Assembly (NCBI GenBank): GCA_963823215.1
Contig: CAWGKT010000002.1
Coordinates: forward strand, 124,001-188,000
From: CAIWHR01 sp963823215
GTDB lineage: Bacteria > Pseudomonadota > Gammaproteobacteria > Burkholderiales > Casimicrobiaceae
Direction: 5' to 3'
DNA length: 64,000 bases
Both the position numbers and the translations under genes were made by a program. The number at the start of each line of letters is the position of its first letter. Position 1 is the stretch's first letter. A model generated the notes under the pieces. The model was given only the letters and a program-made list of their open reading frames with translations, made no database searches and was not told where the DNA came from. Positions 1 to 10,227 of this stretch are shown here, piece by piece.

Positions 1-46
1 GGATCGGCCCCGGCCGCTTGAATCCCGGACGATGAAGGAGCGCGCC

Positions 47-790
47 ATGAGCATTCGCAACTGTCTCGCCGCTGTCCTTGCGGCCGCCCTCGTGACCGGC
101 GCGTGCATCGCCGCCGCCGGGGCGCACAGGGATGCTGCGCCGGCCGGCCCGGAAGTCCTGGTCAAGGCCAAGTCGAAGCGCTTCGACGCCCTCTACCTGC
201 TGCCCGGTGCCGACTTTCGCGGCTACACGAAGGTCATGCTGGATCCGGCGCGGGTTGCGTTCGCCGAAGATTGGAGCAGGGACATCAACCAGACGATGGA
301 CCTCATGCGAAGGACCTCGACCGAGGAGGCCGAGCAGATCGCCGAACAGGCGAGCACGGGTTTCGGCGGCGTCTTCGCCAATGTCTTCAGGAATGCCGGC
401 TACGAGGTCGTGACGGCACCGGGTGCGGACGTCCTCAGGCTGTCACCCCAGGTTGTCGACTTCTTGATCACTGCGCCGGAGAGTTTGACGGCATCGCCGC
501 GCACCCGGGTCTATGCCGCCGAAGCAGGGCAGGCGACGCTGGTACTCGAATTCCACGATTCCACGACCGGCGCGCTGCTCGGGCGTGCCGTCGACCGCAG
601 CACCGCCGGCGATCGCGGCCATCTCGGGAACAGAGCCAGAATTCGACTCGCATATCAGATCTCGACCGTTTCGAACCGCGCCGATTTCGAAGCTCTGTTC
701 GCCACCTGGGCATCGGGAAGCGTCAGGTGCGTCGAGGACCTGAAGACGCAGTCGCCCGTCGCGCTGGCCGGGCCGGCGCCGGGACCGTGA
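47..790 (+). CDS. Exported DUF3313-like protein, probable lipoprotein
   Basis: A 247-residue protein of unknown function. The chosen ATG sits six bases after GAAGGAG; an in-frame ATG at 32 lies before that site and is less likely. The N-terminus is a hydrophobic export signal (about residues 1-25) containing LVTGAC, an imperfect lipobox, so lipid attachment at Cys is possible. The middle contains a YTKVMLDPARVAF-like stretch and a later VVDFLIT strand, which resemble the DUF3313 family of putative lipoproteins. It stands alone, converging on the yejF end 25 bp away. Family assignment is from pattern memory only. Confidence 0.6.
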   Translation: MSIRNCLAAVLAAALVTGACIAAAGAHRDAAPAGPEVLVKAKSKRFDALYLLPGADFRGYTKVMLDPARVAFAEDWSRDINQTMDLMRRTSTEEAEQIAEQASTGFGGVFANVFRNAGYEVVTAPGADVLRLSPQVVDFLITAPESLTASPRTRVYAAEAGQATLVLEFHDSTTGALLGRAVDRSTAGDRGHLGNRARIRLAYQISTVSNRADFEALFATWASGSVRCVEDLKTQSPVALAGPAPGP

Positions 791-815
791 CGCACGGCTC
801 CCCACCCCGTCGGGT

Positions 816-2498
816 CTAGGCAAGCAGCGCGGCGGCGAGCAGCGTGCGCGTGTAAGGCTGCACCGGCGCCGCGAACAGTGCCTCGGCTTCGCCTTGCTCG
901 ACGACCTCGCCATCCTTCATGACGAGCACCCGATGGGCCATCGCCCGCACGACCGCGAGGTCGTGGCTGATGAAGACGTAGCTCATCCCGTACTTCACCT
1001 GCAGCGCGCCCAGCAGCTTCAGCACCTGCTGCTGCACAGACACGTCGAGCGCGGAGGTCGGCTCGTCAAGCACCAGCACCTCGGGGCGCAGCACGACGGC
1101 GCGGGCGATCGCAATGCGCTGCCGCTGGCCGCCCGAGAACTCGTGCGGGTAGCGGGTCAGCACGTCGACGATGCCGTCCGCCTCCGACAGGCCGACCTCC
1201 GCGAGCATCGCGAGGATCCGCTGGCGTCGCGCCTCCTTCGACAGCTCGGGCATGTGCCGCGCGACGCCCTCGCCCACGATCTGCTCGACCGTCATCCGCG
1301 GCGACAGCGACGCGAACGGGTCCTGGAACACGACCTGCATCCGGCGGCGCATCGCGCGCAGCGTCGTGCGGTCGGCGCCGTCCAGGCGCGTGCCCTCGAA
1401 GGTGATCGCGCCGGCGGCGATCGGCTGCAGCGCGAGCAGCGCCATGCCGAGCGTCGTCTTGCCGGACCCGGATTCGCCGACGATGCCGAGCGTTTCCCCG
1501 CGCTTCAGTTCGAGCGTCGTGTCGCGCACGGCGCGGAAGACATCCTTGCCGAACCAGCCCTTCGCCGACACGAAGTCGACCGACACGTCGCGCGCCGCCG
1601 CGAGGATCGGCGCGTCGGCGGGCACCGGCTCGACCGCGCGCTCGGGCCGGCTCGCGATCAGCCTGATCGTATAGGGATGGCGCGGCCGCGCGAACACCTC
1701 GGCGGTGGCGCCCTGCTCGACCAGCCGGCCCTTCTCCATCACGCCGACGCGGTGGGTGTAGCGCCGCACGACGTTGAGGTCGTGCGTGATGAACAGGATC
1801 GCCATCCCGTATTCCTGCTGCAGGTCGTCGAGCAGCGCCAGGATCTGCGCCTGGATCGTCACGTCCAGCGCCGTCGTCGGCTCGTCGGCAATCAGGAGCT
1901 TGGGACGGCACGCCAGCGCCATCGCGATCATCGCGCGCTGCCGCTGGCCGCCGGAGAGCTGATGCGGGTAGGCATCGACCTTCTTGTCCGGGTCGGGAAT
2001 GCCGGTGCGTGCCAGCAGCTCGATCGCGCGAGCGCGCGCCTGGCTCTGGCCGAGCCCTTCGTGCAGCTCCAGCACTTCCCCGATCTGGTTGCCGATCGTA
2101 TACAGCGAATTGAGCGCGGTCATCGGCTCCTGGAAGATCATCGCGATGTCGCGGCCGCGCATCGCCAGCAGGTGGCGCGGGCTCTTCTGCAGCACGTCCT
2201 CGCCTTCGAACCTGATCGCCCCCTCGTAGGACGCGGTCTCGAGGAGCCGCAGGATCGACAGCGCGGTCACCGACTTGCCCGAGCCGGACTCGCCGACCAA
2301 GGCAAATTTCTCGCCGGCGGCCACGTCGAATGACACGCGGTCGACCACGCGCGAAGGACCGAAGTTGACGCAGAGCGCGTCGACCGAGAGCAACGGCACG
2401 GCGGAACTATTGTTGGCCCCCACGCTTGCGGCTGTCGCCGCTGCGCTGCCCCCCGAGGGGGCGTAGTTCGCGCCTTGGGACGGCCCGGCGGCGCTCAC
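816..2498 (-). CDS. yejF: Peptide ABC transporter, duplicated ATP-binding protein (YejF-type)
   Basis: A 560-residue protein with two complete ABC ATPase domains in tandem, as in YejF and fused DppD-DppF proteins. Domain 1 (about residues 30-290) has GESGSGKS, LSGGQRQR and LLIADEP; domain 2 (about 300-555) has GESGSGKT, FSGGQRQR and LVLDEP. Each shows the oligopeptide-family C-terminal extension ending near HPYT / QPYT. It energises the YejB-YejE permease on the cytoplasmic face. The GTG start overlaps the yejE stop as GTGA, which implies translational coupling. A longer reading from 2600 exists but lies inside yejE. Confidence 0.93.
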   Translation of the reverse strand: MSAAGPSQGANYAPSGGSAAATAASVGANNSSAVPLLSVDALCVNFGPSRVVDRVSFDVAAGEKFALVGESGSGKSVTALSILRLLETASYEGAIRFEGEDVLQKSPRHLLAMRGRDIAMIFQEPMTALNSLYTIGNQIGEVLELHEGLGQSQARARAIELLARTGIPDPDKKVDAYPHQLSGGQRQRAMIAMALACRPKLLIADEPTTALDVTIQAQILALLDDLQQEYGMAILFITHDLNVVRRYTHRVGVMEKGRLVEQGATAEVFARPRHPYTIRLIASRPERAVEPVPADAPILAAARDVSVDFVSAKGWFGKDVFRAVRDTTLELKRGETLGIVGESGSGKTTLGMALLALQPIAAGAITFEGTRLDGADRTTLRAMRRRMQVVFQDPFASLSPRMTVEQIVGEGVARHMPELSKEARRQRILAMLAEVGLSEADGIVDVLTRYPHEFSGGQRQRIAIARAVVLRPEVLVLDEPTSALDVSVQQQVLKLLGALQVKYGMSYVFISHDLAVVRAMAHRVLVMKDGEVVEQGEAEALFAAPVQPYTRTLLAAALLA

Positions 2499-3583
2499 GA
2501 CTTCCTCGTGTCGAAGGCGTCGCGCAGCGCGTCGCCGATGAACGTCAGCAGCAGCAGCGTCATGACGAGCACGAAGAACGTCGGCAGCGAGATCCACCAC
2601 GAGTCGAGGTTCTCCTTGCCCTGCCGCAGCAGGTCGCCCAGCGACGGCATCCCGGTGACGCCCAGCCCGAGGAAGTCGAGCGAGGTGAGGCCCAGGATCG
2701 CCGCGCTCATCCGGAACGGCAGGAACGTGATGACGGGCGTCATCGAGTTAGGCAGCACGTGGCGCCAGATGATCTGCCCGTTGGACAGCCCCATCGCGCG
2801 CGCCGCCTTCACGAACTCGAGGTTGCGGTTGCGCAGGAACTCGGCGCGCACGTAGTCGGACAGCGCGATCCAGCCGAACAGCGCGAAGATGCCGACCAGG
2901 AGCGGCATCGACGGCGTCAGGATGGACGCGATGATGATGAGGAGGTAGAGCTCCGGGATCGCGTTCCAGATCTCGATGACCCGCTGGGTGGTCAGGTCGA
3001 CGCGCCCGCCGAAGTAGCCCTGCAGCGCACCGACGAGGATGCCCAGGACCGTGGCGACGAAGGTCAGCGCGAGGCTGAAGTAGATGCTGACGCGGAAGCC
3101 GTAGAGCAGCCGCGCCGTCATGTCGCGGCCCGACTGGTCGGTGCCGAGCCAGTGGCCGCGACTGGGCGGAGATGGGTCGGCCGCCCGTGCATAGTAGTCG
3201 AGCGCGCCGGCGCCCCAGGTGTTGAACGTGTACAGCGCGAAATTGCCGGGCTTGGCGAACTGCTCGCGGATGAACGGGTCGTCCCACTCCGTCGGCGTCA
3301 CGAAGTCGCCCCCGAAGCGGGCCTCCGGCTGGTTGTTGAAGATCGGGAAGAACCACTCGCCGTCGTAGCGCGCGATGAGCGGCCGGTCGTTGCTGAACAG
3401 CTCGGCGAACGTGCCGACGACCAGCATGACGGCGAACACGACCAGCGAGACGTAGCCCAGCCGGTTGCGCTTGAAGCGCGCCCACGCGCGCTGGTTGGGC
3501 GACAGCGATGTCGCCCGCCGCCCGGCGAACGCGATGGCTGTGGCGGGCTGTGCCGCGCCCAGGTCGGCCGGCGGCGCACTCAC
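2495..3583 (-). CDS. yejE: Peptide ABC transporter permease (YejE-type)
   Basis: A 362-residue inner-membrane permease of the oligopeptide type. After a cytoplasmic N-terminus with NQRAWARFKRNR, one membrane helix leads to a periplasmic stretch with GTDQSGRD, the usual signature of OppC/YejE proteins. Five further helices follow. The EAA loop that contacts the ATPase is seen as ARAMGLSNGQIIWRHVLPN. The GTG start overlaps the yejB stop (GTGA) and the end overlaps yejF. It should pair with YejB to form the channel for short peptides delivered by YejA. Confidence 0.93.
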   Translation of the reverse strand: MSAPPADLGAAQPATAIAFAGRRATSLSPNQRAWARFKRNRLGYVSLVVFAVMLVVGTFAELFSNDRPLIARYDGEWFFPIFNNQPEARFGGDFVTPTEWDDPFIREQFAKPGNFALYTFNTWGAGALDYYARAADPSPPSRGHWLGTDQSGRDMTARLLYGFRVSIYFSLALTFVATVLGILVGALQGYFGGRVDLTTQRVIEIWNAIPELYLLIIIASILTPSMPLLVGIFALFGWIALSDYVRAEFLRNRNLEFVKAARAMGLSNGQIIWRHVLPNSMTPVITFLPFRMSAAILGLTSLDFLGLGVTGMPSLGDLLRQGKENLDSWWISLPTFFVLVMTLLLLTFIGDALRDAFDTRKS

Positions 3584-4614
3584 TTACCGACCGCCCCGAA
3601 CTGCACGCGCGGGTCGACGACCACATACAGCAGGTCGCCGATCAGCTTGACCACGAGGCCCAGCAGCGTGAAGAAGTAGAGCGTGCCGAGGACGACCGGA
3701 TAGTCGCGCCGCACGATCGACTCGTAGCCCAGGAGACCGAGGCCGTCCAGCGAAAACAGCGTCTCGATCAGCAGCGAGCCGGCGAAGAACGCGCTGACGA
3801 ACGCGGCCGGGAAGCCGGTGACGATCGGAATCAGCGCATTGCGGAACACGTGCTTGTACAGGATCCTCCACTCGGGCAGCCCCTTCGCGCGCGCGACCAG
3901 CACGTACTGCTTGCGAATCTCCTCGACGAACGTGTTCTTGGTCAGCATCGTGACGATCGCGAAGCTGCCGATCGCGTAGCAGGTGAGCGGCAGCACCATG
4001 TGCCACAGGTAGTCGGTGATGCGCGCCGGCCAGCCGAGGCTCGTCCAGTTGTCCGACGTGAGGCCGCGCAGCGGAAACCAGTCGAGGAACGAGCCGCCGG
4101 CGAACAGCACGATCAGCAGCACGCCCAGCACGAAGCCCGGTATCGCAAAGCCGACGAGCACCAGCAGCGTGGTCAGCGTGTCGAAGCGCGTGCCCTCGCG
4201 CACGGCCTTGGCGACGCCGAGCGGAATCGATATGAGGTAGGAGAGCAGGAACGTCCACAGCCCGAGGCTGATCGACACCGGCAGCTTCTCCTTGATCAGC
4301 GTCCAGACGTCCTTGTTGCGGAAGAAGCTCTTGCCGAGGTCGAACTGGGCAAAGCTCTTCAGCATCGACAGGTAGCGCTCGAACGGCGGCTTGTCGAAGC
4401 CGTACAGCGCCTTCAGCTCGGCCACCTGCGCGGCATCGATGTCCCGGCGCGCCTGGTAGGTGCCGGAGTCCCCGCCCGCGCCGGCGCGCGCCTCCGCCAG
4501 CAGGGTCTCGACCGGGCCGCCCGGCACGAACTGGATGATCACGAACGTCACCGTCAGCACGCCGAGGATCGTCGGGATCATCAGCAGCAGCCGCTTGAGG
4601 ATGTAGGAGAGCAT
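3580..4614 (-). CDS. yejB: Peptide ABC transporter permease (YejB-type)
   Basis: A 344-residue permease beginning MLSYILKRLLLMIPT, typical of OppB/DppB/YejB. It has six predicted membrane helices and an EAA loop (VARAKGLPEWRILYKHVFRN). The longer periplasmic segment after helix 1, including TYQARRDIDAAQVAELKALYGFD, is usual in the YejB branch. It begins 16 bp after the yejA stop, so yejA, yejB, yejE and yejF form one minus-strand operon in the standard order. Confidence 0.93.
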   Translation of the reverse strand: MLSYILKRLLLMIPTILGVLTVTFVIIQFVPGGPVETLLAEARAGAGGDSGTYQARRDIDAAQVAELKALYGFDKPPFERYLSMLKSFAQFDLGKSFFRNKDVWTLIKEKLPVSISLGLWTFLLSYLISIPLGVAKAVREGTRFDTLTTLLVLVGFAIPGFVLGVLLIVLFAGGSFLDWFPLRGLTSDNWTSLGWPARITDYLWHMVLPLTCYAIGSFAIVTMLTKNTFVEEIRKQYVLVARAKGLPEWRILYKHVFRNALIPIVTGFPAAFVSAFFAGSLLIETLFSLDGLGLLGYESIVRRDYPVVLGTLYFFTLLGLVVKLIGDLLYVVVDPRVQFGAVGK

Positions 4615-4630
4615 GGGCGCGCGGTTCCGG

Positions 4631-6568
4631 TTACTTGCTGGCGACCGCGCCCGTGTCGGCGCCCTTCGCCCACCACGCGGTGACCGCCCACTGCAGCCAG
4701 TCGCTCGGCGTGGCGATCGAATAGTACTTGGGCACGACTTTCGGAATGCCGAACTTGTCCCAGCGCGACACGCGGTTGCTGGCGCCGTACAGATCGGGGA
4801 CCTGCCAGTACTCGAAGATGATCACGCGGTCGAGCGCCCGCGCGGCGTCGCGCAGCTCGTCCATCGTCTTTGCCTGCTCCATCTTCGCGATCAGGTGGTC
4901 GACCGCGCGGCTCTTGACGCCGCGATAGTTGTCCGCGCCCTGCGTGTCGGCATGCTCGCTGCCGTACTGCGACTTGAAGTCCGCCGGCTCCGGCAGCGTG
5001 AAATCGCCGATCTTGATCATCACCATGTCGAAGTCGAAGGTTTCCATCCGCTTGCGGAAGAGCGCGAAGTCGACCAGCCGCGACTTGAGGCGAATGCCGA
5101 TCTTGGCCAGGTTGCGCTCGAACACCGCTTCGGCGCGGCCGGGCGCATCACCCGTCTCCAGAAACTCGAACTCGAGCGGCTCGCCCTTGTCGTTGCGCGC
5201 GATGCCGTCGGCGCCGACCTTCCAGCCCGCCGCCTCGAGCAGCGCGCGCGCCTGCTTCAGGTTCTCGCGCAGCGCGTTCGGCGCGGTGTCGGAGCGCGGC
5301 GGCACCCACGCGGGGCCGAACACCTCGGGCGGCAGCTCCGCGCGGAAAGGCTCCAGCAGCGCGAGCTCGCCCGGGCTCGGCAGGCCCGTCGCCGCGAAGT
5401 CGGAATTCGCGAACACGCTATCGGTCCGCTTGTACTGCTTGTAGACGTTGATAGCCTCGAAGTCGAACGCCAGGTTGATCGCCTGGCGCACGCGCCGGTC
5501 CTTGAACACCGGCCGGCGCAGGTTGAGAACGTACGACTGGAAGCCCATCCCGAAGCCCGTCGGGAACGCCTCCTTGATGATGCGCCCGTCGCTCCACTTG
5601 GGGCCCTGGTGCTGGCGCGCCCAGCGTCGCGCCGAGTACTCCATCAGGAAGTCGAACTCGCCGGCCTTGAAGGCCTCCATCGCGATCGCGTTGTCCTGGT
5701 AGTAGCGATAGATGATCCGGTCGAAGTTGTTCTGGCCCTTTGCCACGCCCAGGTCGCGCGCCCAGTAGTCGGGGTTGCGCGCGAACTCGATGCGGCGGGG
5801 CGCGTCGATCGCGGCGATCGTGTAGGGGCCGGTCGTGATCGGGTATTCGTTGACGATCTCGTCGATCTTCTTGGTCGTGCCGTCCGGGTTGCGCCCCCAC
5901 TTGCGCGAGAACGCCGGCAGCCCGGCCACGTTGAAGATGGTGTCGTCGACGCGATCCTTGAGGTCGAAGCGGATCGTGCGCTCGTCCAGCACGACCGCAC
6001 GCTCGATGCCGCCCAGCTTGACGCGCACGCCGGGCGCCACACCCTTGCCGGTCAGCGTTTCGAACACGTGCTTCATGTCCTCGGCGGTGACCGGGTCGCC
6101 GTTGCTGAACCTGGCCTTGGGGTTGAGGCGGAAGGTGATCGACGACTTGTCGGGCGCGACCAGCATCTCTTCCGCGACCATCCCGTACAGGGTGCCCGGC
6201 TCATCGCCGGAGCGTATGGCCAGCGGCTCGAACATCAGCGTCGACAGGCCCGCCGGCGATTGCCCCTTGATCGTGAACGGGTTGAATTTGTCGAAGCTCG
6301 ACCGGCGGTCGGGATTCTGCAGCTGCAGCGTTCCGCCTTTCGGCGCGTCGGGGTTGACGTAGTCGAAGTTGCGGAAGCCGCGCGGATACTTGGGCTCGCC
6401 GTAGGCGGCGTAGGCGTGCATCCATTTGCCGCCTGCGGCGGCGGGCGCTTCGCCGGCGGCAAAGGCGCTGCCGCCGATCGCGCCAAAGAGGACCGCCAGG
6501 CACGCGAACGCGCAGAGGCCGACTCGGGCGGCACGGGACAACATCGAAGGTGCGGACACGGCGTTCAT
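4631..6568 (-). CDS. yejA: Extracellular peptide-binding protein, family 5 (YejA-type)
   Basis: A 645-residue periplasmic solute-binding protein (SBP_bac_5). A signal peptide covers about residues 1-38 (hydrophobic core LCAFACLAVLFGAIGG, then AFA). The mature part begins with HAYAAYGEPKYPRGF and has the family segments FNPFTIKG, FRLNPKARFSNGDPVTAEDM and TTGPYTI. The start at 6568 was chosen because it puts the signal peptide at the N-terminus; the frame stays open upstream to 6856 without a protein-like composition. YejA proteins deliver peptides such as microcin C-like compounds to YejBEF in enterobacteria; the substrate here is unknown. Confidence 0.92.
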   Translation of the reverse strand: MNAVSAPSMLSRAARVGLCAFACLAVLFGAIGGSAFAAGEAPAAAGGKWMHAYAAYGEPKYPRGFRNFDYVNPDAPKGGTLQLQNPDRRSSFDKFNPFTIKGQSPAGLSTLMFEPLAIRSGDEPGTLYGMVAEEMLVAPDKSSITFRLNPKARFSNGDPVTAEDMKHVFETLTGKGVAPGVRVKLGGIERAVVLDERTIRFDLKDRVDDTIFNVAGLPAFSRKWGRNPDGTTKKIDEIVNEYPITTGPYTIAAIDAPRRIEFARNPDYWARDLGVAKGQNNFDRIIYRYYQDNAIAMEAFKAGEFDFLMEYSARRWARQHQGPKWSDGRIIKEAFPTGFGMGFQSYVLNLRRPVFKDRRVRQAINLAFDFEAINVYKQYKRTDSVFANSDFAATGLPSPGELALLEPFRAELPPEVFGPAWVPPRSDTAPNALRENLKQARALLEAAGWKVGADGIARNDKGEPLEFEFLETGDAPGRAEAVFERNLAKIGIRLKSRLVDFALFRKRMETFDFDMVMIKIGDFTLPEPADFKSQYGSEHADTQGADNYRGVKSRAVDHLIAKMEQAKTMDELRDAARALDRVIIFEYWQVPDLYGASNRVSRWDKFGIPKVVPKYYSIATPSDWLQWAVTAWWAKGADTGAVASK

Positions 6569-6663
6569 GGGTGTCGAGCGGGCGCGATCATCGCCGTTTC
6601 CGGCCGCGATTGCAATGGCCGAAGAACTTCCGTCCCCGAGTCCGCGCGACGTTCCGGGCGCTC

Positions 6664-6696
6664 CAACAAAAACCGCCCGGAAAGCTCCGGGCGGTT
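6664..6696 (-). terminator. Rho-independent terminator after the TonB-dependent receptor
   Basis: A perfect 10-bp inverted repeat AACCGCCCGG / CCGGGCGGTT with a six-base loop lies at 6671-6696. On the minus strand it is followed by a T-rich run (6665-6672 read as A on the plus strand). It sits 30 bp beyond the stop of the receptor gene and about 100 bp before yejA, so it should separate the receptor transcript from the yej operon. Confidence 0.85.
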
Positions 6697-6725
6697 CGAT
6701 ACAGTGCTGGCCTGATCTCGCGGGA

Positions 6726-9577
6726 TCAGAAATTGTACGTGAGGCCGAGTTGGAAGCTCGTTCCCTGGAGGCCGACAAAGTGCAACAATGAATTGTACGG
6801 CGCACCGCGACCGGTGTTCCGGTTGTCACCCGCGCCGGAATAGCTTCCAAGATCAACAGGCGCCTGCTTGTTGAACAGGTTGATCACCGAAAACTGCACC
6901 ATGGTCTGCTTGTCATGCTGGTACTGCAGGTTCAGGTTCCAGTACCAGAAGCTCTTTATCTTGCAGTACTTGTCCGGGACCACCTCGTCACCGTTGTAAC
7001 GCTGTGCGTTGGCGTATTGGGTCATGCCTAAGCAGTCGAAGCCCGACAAGAGGTCTGTGTTGTCGTAGCCGCTGGTGTAGTTGCCCATCAAAGTACCCGT
7101 GAACGGGCCCTTCGCCCACTGGCCGGTCAGCTGAAGGCGATCCTTCGGATTACCCGTGTTGCCCGAGATGATCGCGGGCCCGTGCGTTCCGGCGAGGTCG
7201 TTGGTTTGGCCCTTGTACGTCATGTCGTACGAGAAGATGTGGCTCCACTGGGCAACGAACTTCAGCCGGCTCGTATCGGGAAGGGCCATCGTGTAGCTCG
7301 ACATCAGGTCGAGACCCGTCGTCTTCGTCGTGGTCGCATTTTGGTAGGTGTCGCCGATGTAGTTGAGGACTCCCACCGGCGAAGGCCCTTGGCGTCCGTC
7401 ACCGAAAGTGACCGAGTTGATCGGCCCCCGAACGACAAAGTCGGCAGGATTGAAATCCGCGAAAGAACTCGCCGGGAGGATCTGGTTGTCCAGCTTGATC
7501 TGGTAGTAGTCCACCGACGTGGACCAGCCCGGGATCGGCTCGAAAATCCCACCCACCGTCCAGTTGGTGGACTTCTCAGCCTTCAGGTCCGGGTTTGTGT
7601 TCTCCAGGAAGGGCGGATTCAAGGCGCACTGGTTTGGGGTAATGACGTTCAGAGGCGACGTGAGGTCCGGGGCTCCGCTCGGAAGGCTGGCCGGGCAATT
7701 CCCCCGATCGCGAAAAGGCAGGGCACCGAAGACAAGCTTCGCATCGCTGGTTTCCGATATGGACGGCGCCCGGAACCCCTTCCCCCATGTGCCGCGGAAC
7801 GCGGCTTCCTTCAGCGGCGTCCACTTGGCGCCGAACTTGGGTGTGACCTGACCGCCGTAGGTGTCGTAATGGTCGTAGCGAGCCGCGGCACTGAGCTCCA
7901 GGGATTTCAACACGGGCGCATTGAGTTCGGCAAAGACCGCCGTGGTGGTCTGGTCGCCGACCGCGTAGGCGCAGTTGAGTCCCGCGACCGATCCATCCTT
8001 GCACTGGGCGGGATTGCCCGCCTTCAGATCATTGTAGACCCAGGCCCCGCCGAGCGCGAAGCCGAGCGGGCCGCCCTGGAGCTTCATCAGTTCCCTGGAC
8101 CCGGTGAGCTGGACGAAGTCGAGTTCGTTGGTCTTCGTGTCCGTGACGGTCGGTGCGATCAGCGAAACCACGGAGGCAGGATTGCCGCCCGTCAGCAGGA
8201 ACGGATTGACAGGGTCGTTCAGTGCGGCCAACAGCAATGTCTCGTTCACGTAACCGTTGCGTTTCACCTCGGTTTTCGCCTTCATGTATCCTGCGGAGAG
8301 GTTTGTGTCCCAGCCCCAGCCCGTACCGGTCAGCTGTCCGACGAGGCGAAGCGTCTTGGTGTCGAATTGGCTGTTCTGGTTTTCAATGTCGGGAACCAGC
8401 GCGCGCACGTTCGCCGGAACGCCGAACGGGTTGCCGGGGTAGCTGGCAGGCACCGTAAAGACGGGAAGCCCGTTCACGAGGGACGCATCCTGGCCCGGGC
8501 CGATCGCGATGTTGGGCGCGAAGCTGGCGGCCGGAACGGCCTGCGGACGCCGTTGCGACTCGGCTTGGCTGTCGAACCAGGAGCCGGTCATGTTCGCCTG
8601 CCAGCCGTCACCGAGCTTCGCGGTGAAGCTGCCCATCACGTTGATGTTCTGGGTTTCCGGCTGGATCTGGCTCCACGTGTTGTCATAGACACACTGGTTC
8701 GCGTTGCGCAGGGCAAGACTGCAGCGCGAGTCCAGGAAGGCGTTGTTCTCCGCGGAGCGATGTATTGCCACCCGGCCGCTGGAGGTACGGCGTCTGCACG
8801 ATCGTATTGGTCGTGACGTTCGGCTCATAGGCGCCCGGCCGAATGTCGTTGCCCCCGAACGGCCGCCAGTTCTGGTTGGCCCAATCCTTGCCGGAACGAC
8901 TGTTGTACGAGATCGCGCTCTGATGCCGGTATTCGGCCGTCACGATGCCGAACATCGGCCCGCCGGATTCGCCGAAACCCTGCGCGAACGACACGTGCAC
9001 GTTCCCGCCGTCGCCCTTCGAGGTGACGCCGCCATCGACGGTGACCTGGGAGCCCTGTGAAGCTCTTCTTCAGGATGACGTTCACCACGCCGCCGATCGC
9101 ATCCGACCCGTAGATGGCGGACGCGCCGTCCAGCAGCACCTCGATCCTTTCGATCGCCGAGAACGGGATGCTCGAGATGTCGACGAAGTTGCGCTGGCCG
9201 TCGTCCCCCAGCGGGTAGGGCACCATGCGCATGCCGTCGATCAGCGTCAGCGTCGCGCCCACCGTCAGGCCACGCAGCGCCACGCCGCTCGCGCCGCCGG
9301 CAAATGCGCCGGCAAAGCCTTGGCCAAGCATCCCTTGGCCGTTGGAGGTGATGTCGCGCAGGACTTCGCTGACGGTGGTATAGCCCGAGCGGACGAGGTC
9401 CTCGGAAGTCAGCACCTGAATCGGGGCGTTGCCTTCGATTTCGGTACGTGGGATGTTCGAACCCGTCACCGAAACGCTGATGTCGGCCGCCTGACTCGGG
9501 GCGGCGATCAGCAGCGTGCTTCCAGCACCGAGCGCGTAGGCAAGCGCGACAGCGATCTTCTTGCGTTCGAACTTCAT
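6726..9577 (-). CDS. TonB-dependent outer-membrane receptor (two frameshifts)
   Basis: A receptor of roughly 950 residues. The N-terminal frame (9577 to about 9052) holds a signal peptide ending PSQA, then a plug domain with VTGSNIPR, IQVLTSEDL, IERIEVLLDGASAIYGSDA and IGGVVNVILKK. A middle segment is in a second frame (about 9050-8775), and the beta-barrel is in a third (about 8770-6726), ending FQLGLTYNF with the expected C-terminal Phe. Both junctions join conserved text smoothly, so the breaks look like single-base errors. The substrate is not evident. Neighbouring yejABEF suggests peptides or peptide siderophores, but the terminator shows separate transcription. The Asn/Thr-rich barrel appears less GC-rich than its neighbours. 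Confidence 0.85.
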
Positions 9578-9726
9578 CGATGGTCCCCCTGAGAAATTTG
9601 TTCAAAAACAGGAATTTTCTTCGCCTTGCGGCAAGCAGTTGTGACATTACTCCTGCACAGATTTCCCGGGCAACGAAAACCCGCGACGGGTAGAATCGCA
9701 GCGTGCCGAATGTTGTAAATTCACCA

Positions 9727-10227
9727 ATGCCGCTGATACGCGTCGCGCAACCTGCTGATTTGCCTGCCATCGTGGCAATCTATAACGCGGCGATCCCGGG
9801 CCGGATGGCCACCGCCGACACCGAGCCGGTCACCGTCGCATCCCGTGAGGTCTGGTTTGCCGAGTTCGACCCCGCCCGGCGTCCGTTGTGGGTGCTCACT
9901 GACATGGCGTCGGGTGCGGTCCTGGGTTGGCTTTCGCTGCGGTCCTTCTACGGTCGGCCCGCGTACGCGGCGACTGCCGAAGCCGGCGTCTACACGGACC
10001 CGGCGGCGCAGCGGCGGGGAGTCGGAAAATCCCTTCTGGCCCATGCACTTGTGGCCGCACCAGCGCTCGGAATCCGCACCGTCCTGGCCTTCGTGTTCGC
10101 CCACAATGCGCCGTCGCTGGCGTTGTTCGAAGGGGCCGGATTTGCCGCCTGGGGTCGGCTGCCGCGCGTGGCGGAAATGGACGGCATCGAACGCGATCTG
10201 GCAATCCTGGGGCGGCGAATCGGATGA
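9727..10227 (+). CDS. GNAT N-acetyltransferase, phosphinothricin/YncA-type
   Basis: A 166-residue acetyltransferase from the ATG at 9727; a GTG at 9703 would add eight residues. The fold is complete. Motif A is DPAAQRRGVGKSLL (acetyl-CoA pyrophosphate loop, about residues 95-108), followed by VFAHNAPSLALFEGAGF, the beta-bulge region typical of PAT and L-amino-acid acetyltransferases (MnaT/YncA). It probably acetylates the amino group of an amino acid or analogue. It ends in an ATGA overlap with a second GNAT gene, so the two are translated together. Confidence 0.8.
   Translation: MPLIRVAQPADLPAIVAIYNAAIPGRMATADTEPVTVASREVWFAEFDPARRPLWVLTDMASGAVLGWLSLRSFYGRPAYAATAEAGVYTDPAAQRRGVGKSLLAHALVAAPALGIRTVLAFVFAHNAPSLALFEGAGFAAWGRLPRVAEMDGIERDLAILGRRIG

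Noticed and set aside
894..6715. Long plus-strand open frames (for example 894-2333, 2426-3679, 3508-4683 and 4613-6715).
   Set aside because: All are antisense to the yej operon and have Arg/His/Gln-rich compositions without domains.
7182..8816. A 544-codon plus-strand frame opposite the TonB-dependent receptor.
   Set aside because: The minus-strand reading has clear plug and barrel text ending in Phe; the plus frame has no recognisable segments.
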